From assembly GCA_964355015.1 (NCBI GenBank), contig CAYHCE010000068.1, positions 1-9,361 on the forward strand: 9,361 nt of DNA, in the 5' to 3' direction. Each line of letters starts with the position of its first letter. Position 1 is the first letter of the stretch. Below are positions 1 through 5,718 of the stretch, one piece after another. Both the position numbers and the translations under genes were made by a program. This DNA comes from CAYHCE01 sp964355015 (GTDB taxonomy: Bacteria > Cyanobacteriota > Cyanobacteriia > PCC-6307 > Cyanobiaceae). The notes beneath the pieces were generated by a model. The model searched no databases and had not been told where the DNA came from. It saw only the letters and a program-made list of their open reading frames with translations.

Positions 1-274
1 CCAGGGTTAACGATGTCAGGGGCCGAATCTGTCCAATAAAAGCCATCCACCTCACTTCCGACGGGTCGATGCCGGCGAGCGAGAACGGTTCGCTCTGCTC
101 CGCGATCAGTTGCGTGAAGGCACCATTGCCGCAGCCCACATCCAGCCAGCGCAGGCCTGGCTGCGGCTTGATCCAGCCGAGAAACTCCTGGCCGGCAAGA
201 CGGCTCCAGACCCCCATGAAGCGGTCGTAACCGGCCCCATCGGTGAAGCGGATGGGCTCACTGGTCAGGGTCAT
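1..274 (-). CDS. SAM-dependent methyltransferase, N-terminal fragment (runs off the window)
   Basis: The reading frame is open from an ATG at 274 to the left edge (91 codons). Residues 42-54 (LRWLDVGCGNGAF) are a textbook motif I of class I SAM-dependent methyltransferases, the glycine-rich SAM-binding loop. The acidic end of strand beta-2 follows at residues 68-73 (GIDPSE). The leader (residues 8-30, with YDRFMGVWSRLAGQEFL) is typical of the stand-alone methyltransferases that precede motif I by about 40 residues. The substrate cannot be told. After residue 73 (about position 55) the family pattern ends: the expected helix starting AQL..AR is replaced by unrelated residues, although the frame stays open. 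The sequence left of this point is also more AT-rich. The gene may therefore be interrupted or recombined, and could be a pseudogene. The motif I call is secure; the integrity of the gene is not. Confidence 0.62.
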   Translation of the reverse strand, partial: MTLTSEPIRFTDGAGYDRFMGVWSRLAGQEFLGWIKPQPGLRWLDVGCGNGAFTQLIAEQSEPFSLAGIDPSEVRWMAFIGQIRPLTSLTL

Positions 275-437
275 CAGGTTCCTTGGGGTTCAAGGCTGCG
301 CTTCGCTCACGATGCCAGCACAGACTTGCTCCTGGCTTCGTGCGTGATCCTTGAGGTTTCGGTCTTCTTGATGGCGATTCATCTCCGGTCACAGCGGCCA
401 GGGCCTGAAACCTTGAATCGGGTGACAGCCCACCCCA

Positions 438-833
438 ATGATCTCCCCTTCCCATCGGCGGTTCCATCCCTGCTACCGGGTGGGTGTCCTTCCCGGGACG
501 GCCCGGAGTCCGTATGGGATGGCGGCCCGCTGTTACCTGCAGCAGCGTCTCCCCATCGGCCGGGAAGTGACGCTCGACGTCACTACCACCGATCGCTACG
601 GCCGCAGCGTGGCCGAGGTGATCAGCGGGATCAGCATCGGCCTGGCGATGGTGGAAGACGGCCAGGCCTTTGTGTGTCGGCAGTACCTGAGCGGCCGTGA
701 CCCCAAGGAATACCTGGATACGGAGTTCCGGGCCAGCCGCCACCTCTACGGGGTCTGGCAGGTGCAGCAGCTCCTGGGGCACACCTACCTCGACAGCAAC
801 GGCGGCGGGGAGGCCTGTGGTTCCCTGCGCTGA
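438..833 (+). pseudogene. Staphylococcal nuclease-like (SNase/thermonuclease) relic with Excalibur tail
   Basis: Residues 25-109 (from PYGMAARCYL through TDRYGRSVAEV and FRASRHLYGVWQV) match the second half of the SNase fold as found in secreted cyanobacterial nucleases. Arg56 in YGRS corresponds to catalytic Arg87 of the Staphylococcus enzyme. Residues 114-131 (GHTYLDSNGGGEACGSLR) are the C-terminal Excalibur calcium-binding repeat (family pattern DxDxDGxxCE), here with two acidic positions changed to Gly. In relatives known to me a Pro/Arg-rich stretch of some 40 residues separates the two parts; here YGVWQV runs directly into QQLLGHTYLD, so an in-frame deletion is inferred. The N-terminal 20 residues do not look like a signal peptide or like the first beta strands. 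The segment PGTARSPYG appears to align to the family's PExxQxPYG, so the catalytic Glu would be Gly. Most likely a non-functional remnant; the exact start is arbitrary. Confidence 0.7.
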
Positions 834-1101
834 ACGGGCCGCAAGGGTGGTACGGGAACAGGTACTCCAGGAAGCCCCCGCACCCAGAAAAGAGGCGTAT
901 TTTGAAGTTGAGGGGAGGCCCGGGAGCCGACCCGAACCTCACCCTCCAAGAGAGTCCGGCCAGGGATCACCCGAGCCGGTGCCGAGAGCGGAGGTACGCC
1001 CAACATGCGAGGCATCCATCGTGAACTTGATGGCGCATCGCGAACGCCATCCCGTAGCCGCACTGAGTCATACGCCAGTTCTGTTTCCCGCGTGTTGAAA
1101 T

Positions 1102-1121
1102 CCCGGGTTGCATAACCCGGG
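1102..1121. repeat. Perfect inverted repeat, 8-bp stem and 4-nt loop
   Basis: CCCGGGTT at 1102-1109 pairs exactly with AACCCGGG at 1114-1121 around the loop GCAT. It is followed by further G residues, giving G8 at 1119-1126. There is no T-tract on the plus side; on the minus side the hairpin is followed by ATTTC, a weak one. It could be a protein-binding palindrome or a structural RNA element. No role can be assigned. Confidence 0.55.
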
Positions 1122-1278
1122 GGGGGATCACAGCCAAGAAGGTCAAGCCCCGAGCATCTCTTCGCGGAGACGTGATCCCATTCCTTTCCTGCCAGGCCCA
1201 AGACAGGCCATGCGTGAATCACAGACACCCGATCGGAAGAAGCCCCAGATGCCAAGGCGATGATCCGCAACCGGTGCT

Positions 1279-1310
1279 AAGGCGCCCCACACGGGGCGCC
1301 TTCTTGTTGA
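1279..1310 (+). terminator. Rho-independent terminator
   Basis: AAGGCGCCCC (1279-1288) pairs perfectly with GGGGCGCCTT (1293-1302) around an ACAC loop, a 10-bp GC-rich stem, and is followed by CTTGTT. The T-richer flank lies on the plus side, so it most likely ends a rightward transcript. No convincing rightward gene ends just before it, so it may terminate a decayed gene or a small RNA. Confidence 0.75.
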
Positions 1311-1355
1311 GACTGGTCAACGCCCTGGAGCCTGGAAGCCATCGCCACAGTTCTG

Positions 1356-1705
1356 ATGCGTCACGAGCAACCCGCTGATGCGGAGTCGATCAGCGCCCTG
1401 CGTCGCCATGGTCAGCTGGTGGTGTCCCTGGTGGCAGAGGCCGAGGGTGAGGTGGGCCATGTGGTTCTCGCCCGTGAGCACCGCTGCGGGCGCCGTGGGC
1501 CTTGGCCTGGCTCCCCTGGCAGTCGATGAGGCCCATCGGCGCCAGGGCATCGGCAGTCAGCTGGTGCAGGCCGGCCTGCTCCTATGGGTTGGTGGATGCC
1601 TACGGCGGTGGAGTGGCCTTCCAGGTGCTGGCGCTCCAACCCGGTGCCATCCCGCAGGGTGGAGGGCTGGTGCGTTACGGCCCCGAGTTCGCTCTGGTGT
1701 CATGA
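1356..1705 (+). pseudogene. GNAT N-acetyltransferase, frameshifted and internally deleted
   Basis: The pattern of one GNAT acetyltransferase (COG3153/YhbS-like) can be followed through all three plus-strand frames in order. Frame one starts at ATG 1356 (MRHEQPADAESISALRRHG, then VVSLVAEAEGEV). The frame from about 1468 gives SPVSTAAGAVGLGLAPLAVDEAHRRQGIGSQLVQAGL, with the acetyl-CoA loop R-R-Q-G-I-G. The third frame from about 1590 gives DAYGGGVAFQVLALQPGAIP and ends RYGPEFALVS at 1705. Family members have about 23 more residues between the ESI and ALRRHG segments, and a DPAYYGRFGF segment that is absent here, so two internal deletions accompany two frame changes. The acetyl-CoA loop itself is intact, but no continuous enzyme can be made. 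The stop overlaps the ATG of the next GNAT relic, which suggests an ancestral operon. Confidence 0.75.
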
Positions 1706-1881
1706 GCAGCCCTGGTGCTCCTGCCCCCCTTCAGATCCGCCGGTTGGAGCCGGCCGACTGGCCGGCGGTGTGGGCGCTGCTGGAGCCGGTGTTCCGCGCC
1801 GGTGAAACCTTCCCCCACGACCCAGCCATCTCCGATGCGGAGGCCACGCAGCAGAAAGCGGCCCGGCTTCTCAAGGCTTGA
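1702..1881 (+). pseudogene. Second GNAT acetyltransferase, truncated after the N-terminal 60 residues
   Basis: The ATG at 1702 overlaps the stop of the preceding GNAT relic (ATGA arrangement). Residues 11-47 (IRRLEPADWPAVWALLEPVF, then RAGETFPHDPAISDAEA) match the first helix-strand unit of GNAT proteins of the phosphinothricin acetyltransferase-like type, in which a segment beginning with Trp and the acetyl-CoA loop should follow. Instead there are 13 unrelated residues and a TGA at 1879-1881. The complete catalytic half, including the R/QxxGxG/A loop, is missing from all frames downstream. It is therefore a remnant, although a 59-residue peptide could still be made. The next gene downstream is on the opposite strand, starting its tail at 1905. 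Confidence 0.68.
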
Positions 1882-1904
1882 GGGCATGGGCCGGGGCTCG
1901 AGCT

Positions 1905-2414
1905 TCAGGTTGGCGGGAGGGTAGATCCCCCCAGCAGCTGGGCGATCGCCTGGGGCGGGATGCCCACCTGGTGAGCGATCAGCACCATCAGCTGCTCCAG
2001 GCGATCGAGGCGTTGTTCCAGATGCTGCAGCTCACCGCCGCCGGCCTTGCCACCGGTCCTGCCGCTGGCTGCCAACTTGCCACTGGCTTTGCCGCCCTTG
2101 GCGGCCTTGACGGGTAGGGCGCTGCGCAGGGGCGGGCCATCGGGATGGCTGAGCAGGGCGTCCACCAGCTGATCCTTGTTCTTGCCGCTGAATCCAGTGA
2201 GAGCCCGCTGTTTGCAGATGCTGAGAAGCACAGCCCTCGTCTCGGCTTTCAGCTCTTCCCGACTTGCAGGGACATCACCCTCCAGCACCGCTGGTGGCTG
2301 GCTGGTGGCCGGGGGCGTGTCGCCCAGCTCCTCCTGCAGACCGCGGTAGAGACGGGCGTCGGACTGGGCCAGCTCCCGCAGCGTGGCCCGCAGGCTGTCA
2401 GTGATCTGGCCCAT
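1905..2414 (-). CDS. Hypothetical protein: SAP-like helices, Lys/Gly linker, C-terminal coiled coil
   Basis: A 169-residue protein that I do not recognise as a whole. Residues 1-30 are helical (MGQITDSLRATLRELAQSDA and on). Residues 54-90, with the core ICKQRALTGFSGKNKDQLVD, resemble a SAP-type helix-extended loop-helix, a nucleic-acid-binding motif of about 35 residues (helix, L-x-G-x-x-x-K-x-x-L). Residues 103-127 are a basic low-complexity linker rich in Lys, Gly, Ala and Ser. Residues 128-147 have heptad-spaced Leu (LQHLEQRLDRLEQLMVL) and should form a coiled coil, and the tail IPPQAIAQLLGG is another short helix. A nucleic-acid-binding adaptor that oligomerises is a reasonable inference. 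The start overlaps the end of the upstream gene (2398-2964) by 17 nt, so the two are co-transcribed and probably translationally coupled. Confidence 0.75.
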   Translation of the reverse strand: MGQITDSLRATLRELAQSDARLYRGLQEELGDTPPATSQPPAVLEGDVPASREELKAETRAVLLSICKQRALTGFSGKNKDQLVDALLSHPDGPPLRSALPVKAAKGGKASGKLAASGRTGGKAGGGELQHLEQRLDRLEQLMVLIAHQVGIPPQAIAQLLGGSTLPPT

Positions 2415-2964
2415 GGACCTCCGTAACCTCCTTCGCTGGCGCGACCGGTTCTGACTGGCTCACGGGGCCCTTGTGGCCATTGCCACCCAAGGTGAGCGGC
2501 GGCAGATCCTTGGTCTTCTCGATGAACTCCTGGCGTTTCTGATCGAGCTCAACCACCCGCTCCTTGGTGCGGCTCCAGCGGTTGATGAAGCGGATCACCG
2601 CTTGAACCAAGCCGCCAAGAAAGGAGCCACCCTGATAGGTCCTACGGCCGAGCTTGTAGCGGCCGAATTCATTCACCAGATCGTCGCCAGCGTCTTCGAT
2701 GTCACCGGCCAGGGCGGTGACGATCTCCAGGATTTCGTACACGTCCTTGCGCACGGAGGCTTCCCGAGCGGCGAGATCCAGAAGACGTTGCCTAAGCAGT
2801 GCTGTTTCCTCTCGCGCTTTATTGGCCAGGCTGCGGTGCTGGCCGCGGCTGCGCATCGAGCTCTTGTAGCAGTTGCGGAGCTCGAGATAGACGCTGTCGA
2901 GGTCTTCCCGGCTCAACAACACAGGGTCAGGCGGGAAGTCAGATGTCGAGGGAAGGAAAACCAT
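2398..2964 (-). CDS. Hypothetical helical protein, first gene of the leftward operon
   Basis: The ATG at 2964 gives 188 residues. An in-frame extension to 3390 exists, but its composition (many His, Arg, Pro and Ser, no pattern) marks it as non-coding. The protein is mostly alpha-helical: residues 19-85 hold a charged helix pair (EDLDSVYLELRNCYKSSMRS, then LANKAREETALLRQRLLDLA), and residues 85-103 are an acidic helix (GDIEDAGDDLVNEFGRY). Residues 110-130 are Gly-rich and amphipathic (GGSFLGGLVQAVIRFINRW) and could touch a membrane. Residues 131-152 are a charged coiled coil, followed by a Pro/Gly-rich tail. I know no family for it. It is read divergently from the rightward genes at 3238-4659, and its end overlaps the start of the SAP-like protein by 17 nt. 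A long antisense frame covers much of it, but the minus-strand product has the better protein character. Confidence 0.72.
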   Translation of the reverse strand: MVFLPSTSDFPPDPVLLSREDLDSVYLELRNCYKSSMRSRGQHRSLANKAREETALLRQRLLDLAAREASVRKDVYEILEIVTALAGDIEDAGDDLVNEFGRYKLGRRTYQGGSFLGGLVQAVIRFINRWSRTKERVVELDQKRQEFIEKTKDLPPLTLGGNGHKGPVSQSEPVAPAKEVTEVHGPDH

Positions 2965-3237
2965 GCGGTCAGCTTGTCTGCTCCAATCCTGCCGCCTGCA
3001 GCACGGGGCCCGGCGAGATTGGATGAGGGTTTCTATGCACAGACTGAATGCTGCAGCCGTGAACCCTCGTAGCGGCTGGGGCGGCGACCGGTTGCCTCTG
3101 GCGGGGTGAAGCAGGAAAAGTTCACATTGACGGCCCGACGCATGAGCGCCGCCGCTGCTCTTTCGCAGGAGAAAGGAGCCCAAGCTCTCAGAGACGGTGG
3201 AGGGTTGATCTGGTGTTACGCGGATCCCTTCCGTCCC
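2965..3237. promoter_or_regulatory. Divergent intergenic region between the two halves of the coiled-coil cluster
   Basis: These 273 bp separate the leftward and rightward genes and must carry both promoters if each half is one operon. I see a 6-bp inverted repeat (3054-3059 with 3073-3078) and a TTGACG -35-like box at 3127-3132 on the plus strand with no good -10 at the expected distance. No promoter can be named with confidence. Confidence 0.35.
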
Positions 3238-3450
3238 ATGGCCCAGATCGACCTGCTCCTGGCCGCTGAACTGGTGCTTGTGCTGCTGCTGGTGGCGACC
3301 CTCGATTGTTCGCCGAAAGTGCCCCCGGTGGAAGACCGGCCGTTGGACGATCCACCGCAGACGGGCTGGACGCCGGAGAGCGACATCCACGCCCAGCGCA
3401 TCCTGCGGCTTGATAGCCGCCGCGGTGTGACCCCAGCAACCCTGTCCTGA
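3238..3450 (+). CDS. Small single-pass membrane protein (hypothetical)
   Basis: From the ATG at 3238 the product is 70 residues. Residues 4-22 (IDLLLAAELVLVLLLVATL) form one clear hydrophobic helix, followed by a Cys (residue 24) and a Pro/Asp-rich soluble tail (residues 26-70). The Cys after the hydrophobic stretch is reminiscent of a lipoprotein, but the residues before it (ATLDC) do not fit the lipobox L-[AS]-[GA]-C well. No Shine-Dalgarno precedes this ATG. In-frame alternatives upstream (TTG at 3205, just behind GGAGGG, and GTG at 3106) would add residues with no protein character. It lies 65 nt before the coiled-coil gene at 3516 and may be first in that operon. Family unknown; whether it is translated is moderately likely. 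Confidence 0.5.
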   Translation: MAQIDLLLAAELVLVLLLVATLDCSPKVPPVEDRPLDDPPQTGWTPESDIHAQRILRLDSRRGVTPATLS

Positions 3451-3501
3451 GGCTGCAGGCGATGGGGCTTCTTAGGATCGGCAGGTTACCGGCAGCTGGG
3501 C

Positions 3502-3510
3502 AGGAGGAGG
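3502..3510 (+). promoter_or_regulatory. Strong Shine-Dalgarno that decides the start of the 231-aa coiled-coil gene
   Basis: The purine run AGGAGGAGG, continuing AGG, lies 5 to 8 nt before the ATG at 3516. An in-frame ATG at 3462 lacks such a site and would add residues of no clear character, so 3516 is the better start. It is the strongest ribosome-binding site I see in the window. Confidence 0.75.
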
Positions 3511-3515
3511 AGGCG

Positions 3516-4211
3516 ATGCTCGGAGGTGCAGACCAGAAAGCGCTCTTCGACTACTGGCACGACCGGGTCCGGCTGAGGAACCTCAAACGCATCGGTGCCC
3601 AGGAGCATGTTCCCACCCAGGAACTGCGTCATGAGTGCACCAACTACGACGAGCTGCGACACCTCAAGGCCGTTCAGGAGCTCGATGAGCTGGAGCGCTG
3701 CCGTGTCATCGCGATCATCAAGTACGAGTGCACCGCCAAGGTGCTGCAGCGGCGCACGGGCCTGCTGAGGGATTTCGCTCGCCTCTGCGAGGAGAACGCA
3801 CTCAACCAGCAGAAGGAACGCTCAAGGCTTGGAGCGCTGCTGCACAAGCTCAAGGAGGCCCTGCGCGGCAAGCAGGTTTATATCGAGCGCCTGGAGGCTC
3901 GCCTCAAGGCCCTGGAAGCGGAGAACGCAGCCTTGCGCTCCGAGCAGCAGCAATCCAAGGCCGAACGGCAGCTGGAGAAAGAGCTGGCGGCCTTGCAGCG
4001 TGCCTTCGATGCGGAGGTGGAACGCCGCAAGCAGCTGGCCAGGAACAACCAGAGCCTCGGCGGCCGCCTCGCCCACACCAACCGCTACCGGCGTGAGCGC
4101 GACGAACTGAGCGAAGCCCTCAGGATCGAACGCCAGACCAGTCAGGAGCTGCGCCGGGAGCTGGAGCAGCTGCGGGCCGGCGTGCAGCTGGGCCTGGAGC
4201 TCGCTGAGTAG
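3516..4211 (+). CDS. Hypothetical long coiled-coil protein
   Basis: A 231-residue protein with no Cys-rich, membrane or catalytic signature. Residues 5-80 form a compact helical head with several aromatics (FDYWHDRVRLRNLKRI) and a conserved-looking patch NYDELRHLKAVQELDELERC. Residues 85-175 are a long coiled coil with leucines at heptad spacing (LGALLHKLKEALRGKQVYIE, then RLEARLKALEAENAALRSEQ). A break follows at NNQSLGGRLAHTNRY, then a second helix (RERDELSEALRIERQTSQEL) runs to the end. The architecture suggests a structural or scaffold protein that dimerises. The start at 3516 is fixed by the AGGAGG run 5 to 8 nt upstream. It lies 4 nt before the next gene, so the two are one operon. Family and function are not recognised. 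Confidence 0.85.
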   Translation: MLGGADQKALFDYWHDRVRLRNLKRIGAQEHVPTQELRHECTNYDELRHLKAVQELDELERCRVIAIIKYECTAKVLQRRTGLLRDFARLCEENALNQQKERSRLGALLHKLKEALRGKQVYIERLEARLKALEAENAALRSEQQQSKAERQLEKELAALQRAFDAEVERRKQLARNNQSLGGRLAHTNRYRRERDELSEALRIERQTSQELRRELEQLRAGVQLGLELAE

Positions 4212-4215
4212 GGCC

Positions 4216-4659
4216 ATGGCCAGAAAAATCGCCCCAACCCCCAAGCCGGCGAGCCAGAAGCAGCAGACGCTGGCGGATCTCAAACGCGAGGTCTATGCAC
4301 TGGCCAAGGTCTCCAGCACCAAGGAGCTCAAGCGAACCAACGTGGACCTGCGACCTCTCGATTTCCGCCTCAAGCTGAGTTGGCGCACCGCCCTGGAGGT
4401 GCTGCAGCAATCGGCGGCGGCCTATCCCGACTGGAACACCAACCCAACCGACGAGTTCAAGGAGCTGTTCGCGGAGATCGAGCAGGCCAGTGAGGCCTAC
4501 GGCCAATCGATCGATGACGGGCTGAAGCTCAGCGGCCAGCTCAAGCAGGCGGCCGACGATCTGGAGGCCCTCTCCGGCGAGCTGCTGGAGGAGGCTGATG
4601 AGCTCAAATCCATCCAGCAGGCCTCCCGCAAGCAGCGCCGGGCGCGCTCACTCAACTGA
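4216..4659 (+). CDS. Hypothetical coiled-coil protein, partner of the preceding gene
   Basis: A 147-residue protein that begins 4 nt after the stop of the 231-aa coiled-coil gene, with a GTAGGG ribosome-site-like stretch in the spacer. Residues 1-20 are basic and Pro-rich. Residues 20-66 hold two helices with the segment NVDLRPLDFRLKLSW. Residues 78-140 are an acidic coiled coil (EFKELFAEIEQASEAYGQSI, then LKQAADDLEALSGELLEEAD) closed by a very basic tail, KQRRARSLN. The acidic helix and the basic ends suggest a partner-binding or DNA-compacting adaptor, but nothing in the sequence proves it. No family is recognised. Its last 12 nt overlap tail-to-tail with the minus-strand 88-aa gene. Confidence 0.82.
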   Translation: MARKIAPTPKPASQKQQTLADLKREVYALAKVSSTKELKRTNVDLRPLDFRLKLSWRTALEVLQQSAAAYPDWNTNPTDEFKELFAEIEQASEAYGQSIDDGLKLSGQLKQAADDLEALSGELLEEADELKSIQQASRKQRRARSLN

Positions 4660-4914
4660 GGCTGCTGCCCCATCAGAGGCAGCCTGCTTTGAACCGTTCA
4701 CCTCGTCAATCGTGGTCTCTTGATCCCAGGCTTTGCCGATCGAGCGATCGAGTCGCCTGAGCAGCGCCACGAAACTTTCTCCCTCGCGCCGCACCAGCAT
4801 CACCGGACAGTTGTGGCTGGTACTGGCGGAGGCCACACAGTCGATCGGGCCCACACGCCCCACCGTGATGTCGCCGCCGTCTTCCAGGATCGCTTCGATG
4901 TTGGGGTAGGCCAT
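4648..4914 (-). CDS. Conserved-looking 88-aa protein downstream of the GNAT toxin
   Basis: The product starts MAYPNIEAILEDGGDITVGR and continues through GPIDCVASAS and CPVMLVRREGESFVALLRRL. It reads like a compact alpha/beta protein: the first half is strand-rich with Cys26 and Cys36, and the second half holds a basic amphipathic helix (RREGESFVALLRRLDRSIGK). The last 20 residues are Ala/Ser-rich and disordered. I recall proteins of this type as short conserved hypotheticals of cyanobacteria, without a known function. It lies 33 nt after the stop of the GNAT toxin on the same strand, so it may be a third gene of that operon. Its 3' end overlaps the convergent coiled-coil gene by 12 nt. A role in the toxin-antitoxin unit is possible but unproven. 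Confidence 0.8.
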   Translation of the reverse strand: MAYPNIEAILEDGGDITVGRVGPIDCVASASTSHNCPVMLVRREGESFVALLRRLDRSIGKAWDQETTIDEVNGSKQAASDGAAASVE

Positions 4915-4947
4915 GGCACGCGCCTCGCCTGGGCTTGCGGCAGCCTG

Positions 4948-5433
4948 TCAGCCCGCTGCGCCTGATAGTTGCAGCATCAGCGTCCAGGCGCTGAGCGGCG
5001 ACGGGCGAAATCCCAGCGAGCGGTAGAACGCAGCCGCCTGCTCGTCGATTGCATGCACCAGCAACGCCCTGGCCCCGATCAGGCGCCTGGCGACAAGGCT
5101 GCGCCTCAGTGCATCGGCCACCATGGCGCGGCCCAGCCCCTCACCTTGAGAGCGACGATCCACCGCCAGCCGGCCCAGCACCACAACGGGCAGCGGATCC
5201 GGCCTATTGCGCCGCAAGGCTCCAGGCATCTCGGCCAGCACGATCGCTCCGGCGGACAGGCGGGCGTAGGCGATCACGGTGCTCCCCTCGTCCGGACAGA
5301 TCACCACGGTGCGGGAGACACCCTGGCGCTCATTGGCCAGGGCGCGCTGCTGCAGCCAGCGGTTCAGCACGGCGTTGCCGCAGTCGAAACCCTCCAGCTG
5401 ATGCTGCGCGCCAAGGGGCTCAGGTGGACGCAT
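4948..5433 (-). CDS. GNAT-type toxin (TacT/AtaT-like tRNA acetyltransferase) of a type II TA system
   Basis: 161 residues, the usual size for GNAT toxins of the DUF1778-GNAT class, which acetylate the amino group of charged tRNAs and stop translation. The family start is present (residues 13-26, LEGFDCGNAVLNRW). The acetyl-CoA-binding loop is at residues 94-99 (R-S-Q-G-E-G, continuing LGRAM), after strand VVVLGRLAVD. The C-terminal AAFYRSLGF (residues 134-142) supplies the tyrosine that serves as general acid in this family. All expected segments are intact, so an active toxin is likely. The ATG at 5433 lies inside the last codons of the DUF1778 antitoxin gene (14-nt overlap), the standard coupled arrangement. 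The in-frame extension to 5493 is antitoxin sequence in another frame and is not used. Which tRNA it targets cannot be told. Confidence 0.92.
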   Translation of the reverse strand: MRPPEPLGAQHQLEGFDCGNAVLNRWLQQRALANERQGVSRTVVICPDEGSTVIAYARLSAGAIVLAEMPGALRRNRPDPLPVVVLGRLAVDRRSQGEGLGRAMVADALRRSLVARRLIGARALLVHAIDEQAAAFYRSLGFRPSPLSAWTLMLQLSGAAG

Positions 5434-5701
5434 GCCAGGGCTGCGGCATGGCGAGCAGCCGCTCGATGCTGGCCTGATCCTGTGCGGCAGCACCAGGATC
5501 CTCCAGGTCAGCCAGCAGGGCCGTGGTCTGCTCCGGCGTCAGCGAGAACAGTGTTCGATCCAGGAGCACATCCCGCGCCCGCTCCTGGCAGCTGCGCAGG
5601 ATGAATTCGGTGCGGCTGATGCCTTCCGCTGCAGCGGCCTGATCGATCAGCTGGCGCTGCTCGGCCGTTGCCCGGAGCTGCAGCACTTGATCACGAGCCA
5701 T
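5420..5701 (-). CDS. DUF1778 (TacA-like) ribbon-helix-helix antitoxin
   Basis: 93 residues with an N-terminal ribbon-helix-helix DNA-binding domain (residues 3-45: strand QVLQLRATAEQRQLIDQAAA, then EGISRTEFILRSCQERARD). The following DRTLFSLTPEQTTALLADLE is the hallmark DUF1778 segment that leads into the toxin-neutralising tail (residues 50-93). It should bind and mask the acetyltransferase encoded next and, with it, repress the operon. The start at 5701 is supported by GGAGGG 7 nt upstream; a longer frame to 5812 has no protein character. A 10-bp palindrome lies against the predicted -10 box just upstream, and fits autoregulation. Confidence 0.92.
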   Translation of the reverse strand: MARDQVLQLRATAEQRQLIDQAAAAEGISRTEFILRSCQERARDVLLDRTLFSLTPEQTTALLADLEDPGAAAQDQASIERLLAMPQPWHAST

Positions 5702-5718
5702 GGCCCATCCCTCCGGGC

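Larger units (their letters stand above)
834..1355. other. Gene-free stretch (about 520 bp) with hairpins
   Basis: I find no reading frame here with a recognisable protein pattern. It contains a 7-bp inverted repeat (1029-1035 with 1045-1051), a perfect 8-bp inverted repeat with a 4-nt loop (1102-1121) running into a G8 tract (1119-1126), and the strong terminator at 1279-1310. A short frame from an ATG at 1210 ends after 17 codons and is not convincing. The stretch could hold a small RNA ending at the terminator, or debris from lost genes. Confidence 0.5.

Noticed and set aside
1210..1263. 17-codon frame before the terminator
   Set aside because: Too short, no ribosome site, no known peptide pattern.
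1000..1300. Possible tRNA, RNase P or other known structured RNA
   Set aside because: I looked for tRNA arm and loop motifs and RNase P-like conserved stretches and found none that fit.
2473..3072. 199-codon plus-strand open frame antisense to the helical-protein gene
   Set aside because: The minus-strand product (2398-2964) has coherent charged helices and an overlap with the next gene; the plus-strand product looks like an Ala/Val-rich antisense shadow that loses character at both ends.
2965..3390. Upstream in-frame extension of the leftward helical protein
   Set aside because: The added residues are rich in Arg, His, Ser and Pro without pattern and cover the likely promoter region; the ATG at 2964 is better.
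3822..4283. 153-codon minus-strand Leu-rich frame
   Set aside because: It mirrors the leucine and glutamine codons of the plus-strand coiled-coil genes and has no independent protein pattern.
4969..5604. 211-codon plus-strand frame across the GNAT toxin
   Set aside because: His/Gln/Arg-rich antisense shadow of a clearly recognisable toxin-antitoxin pair.
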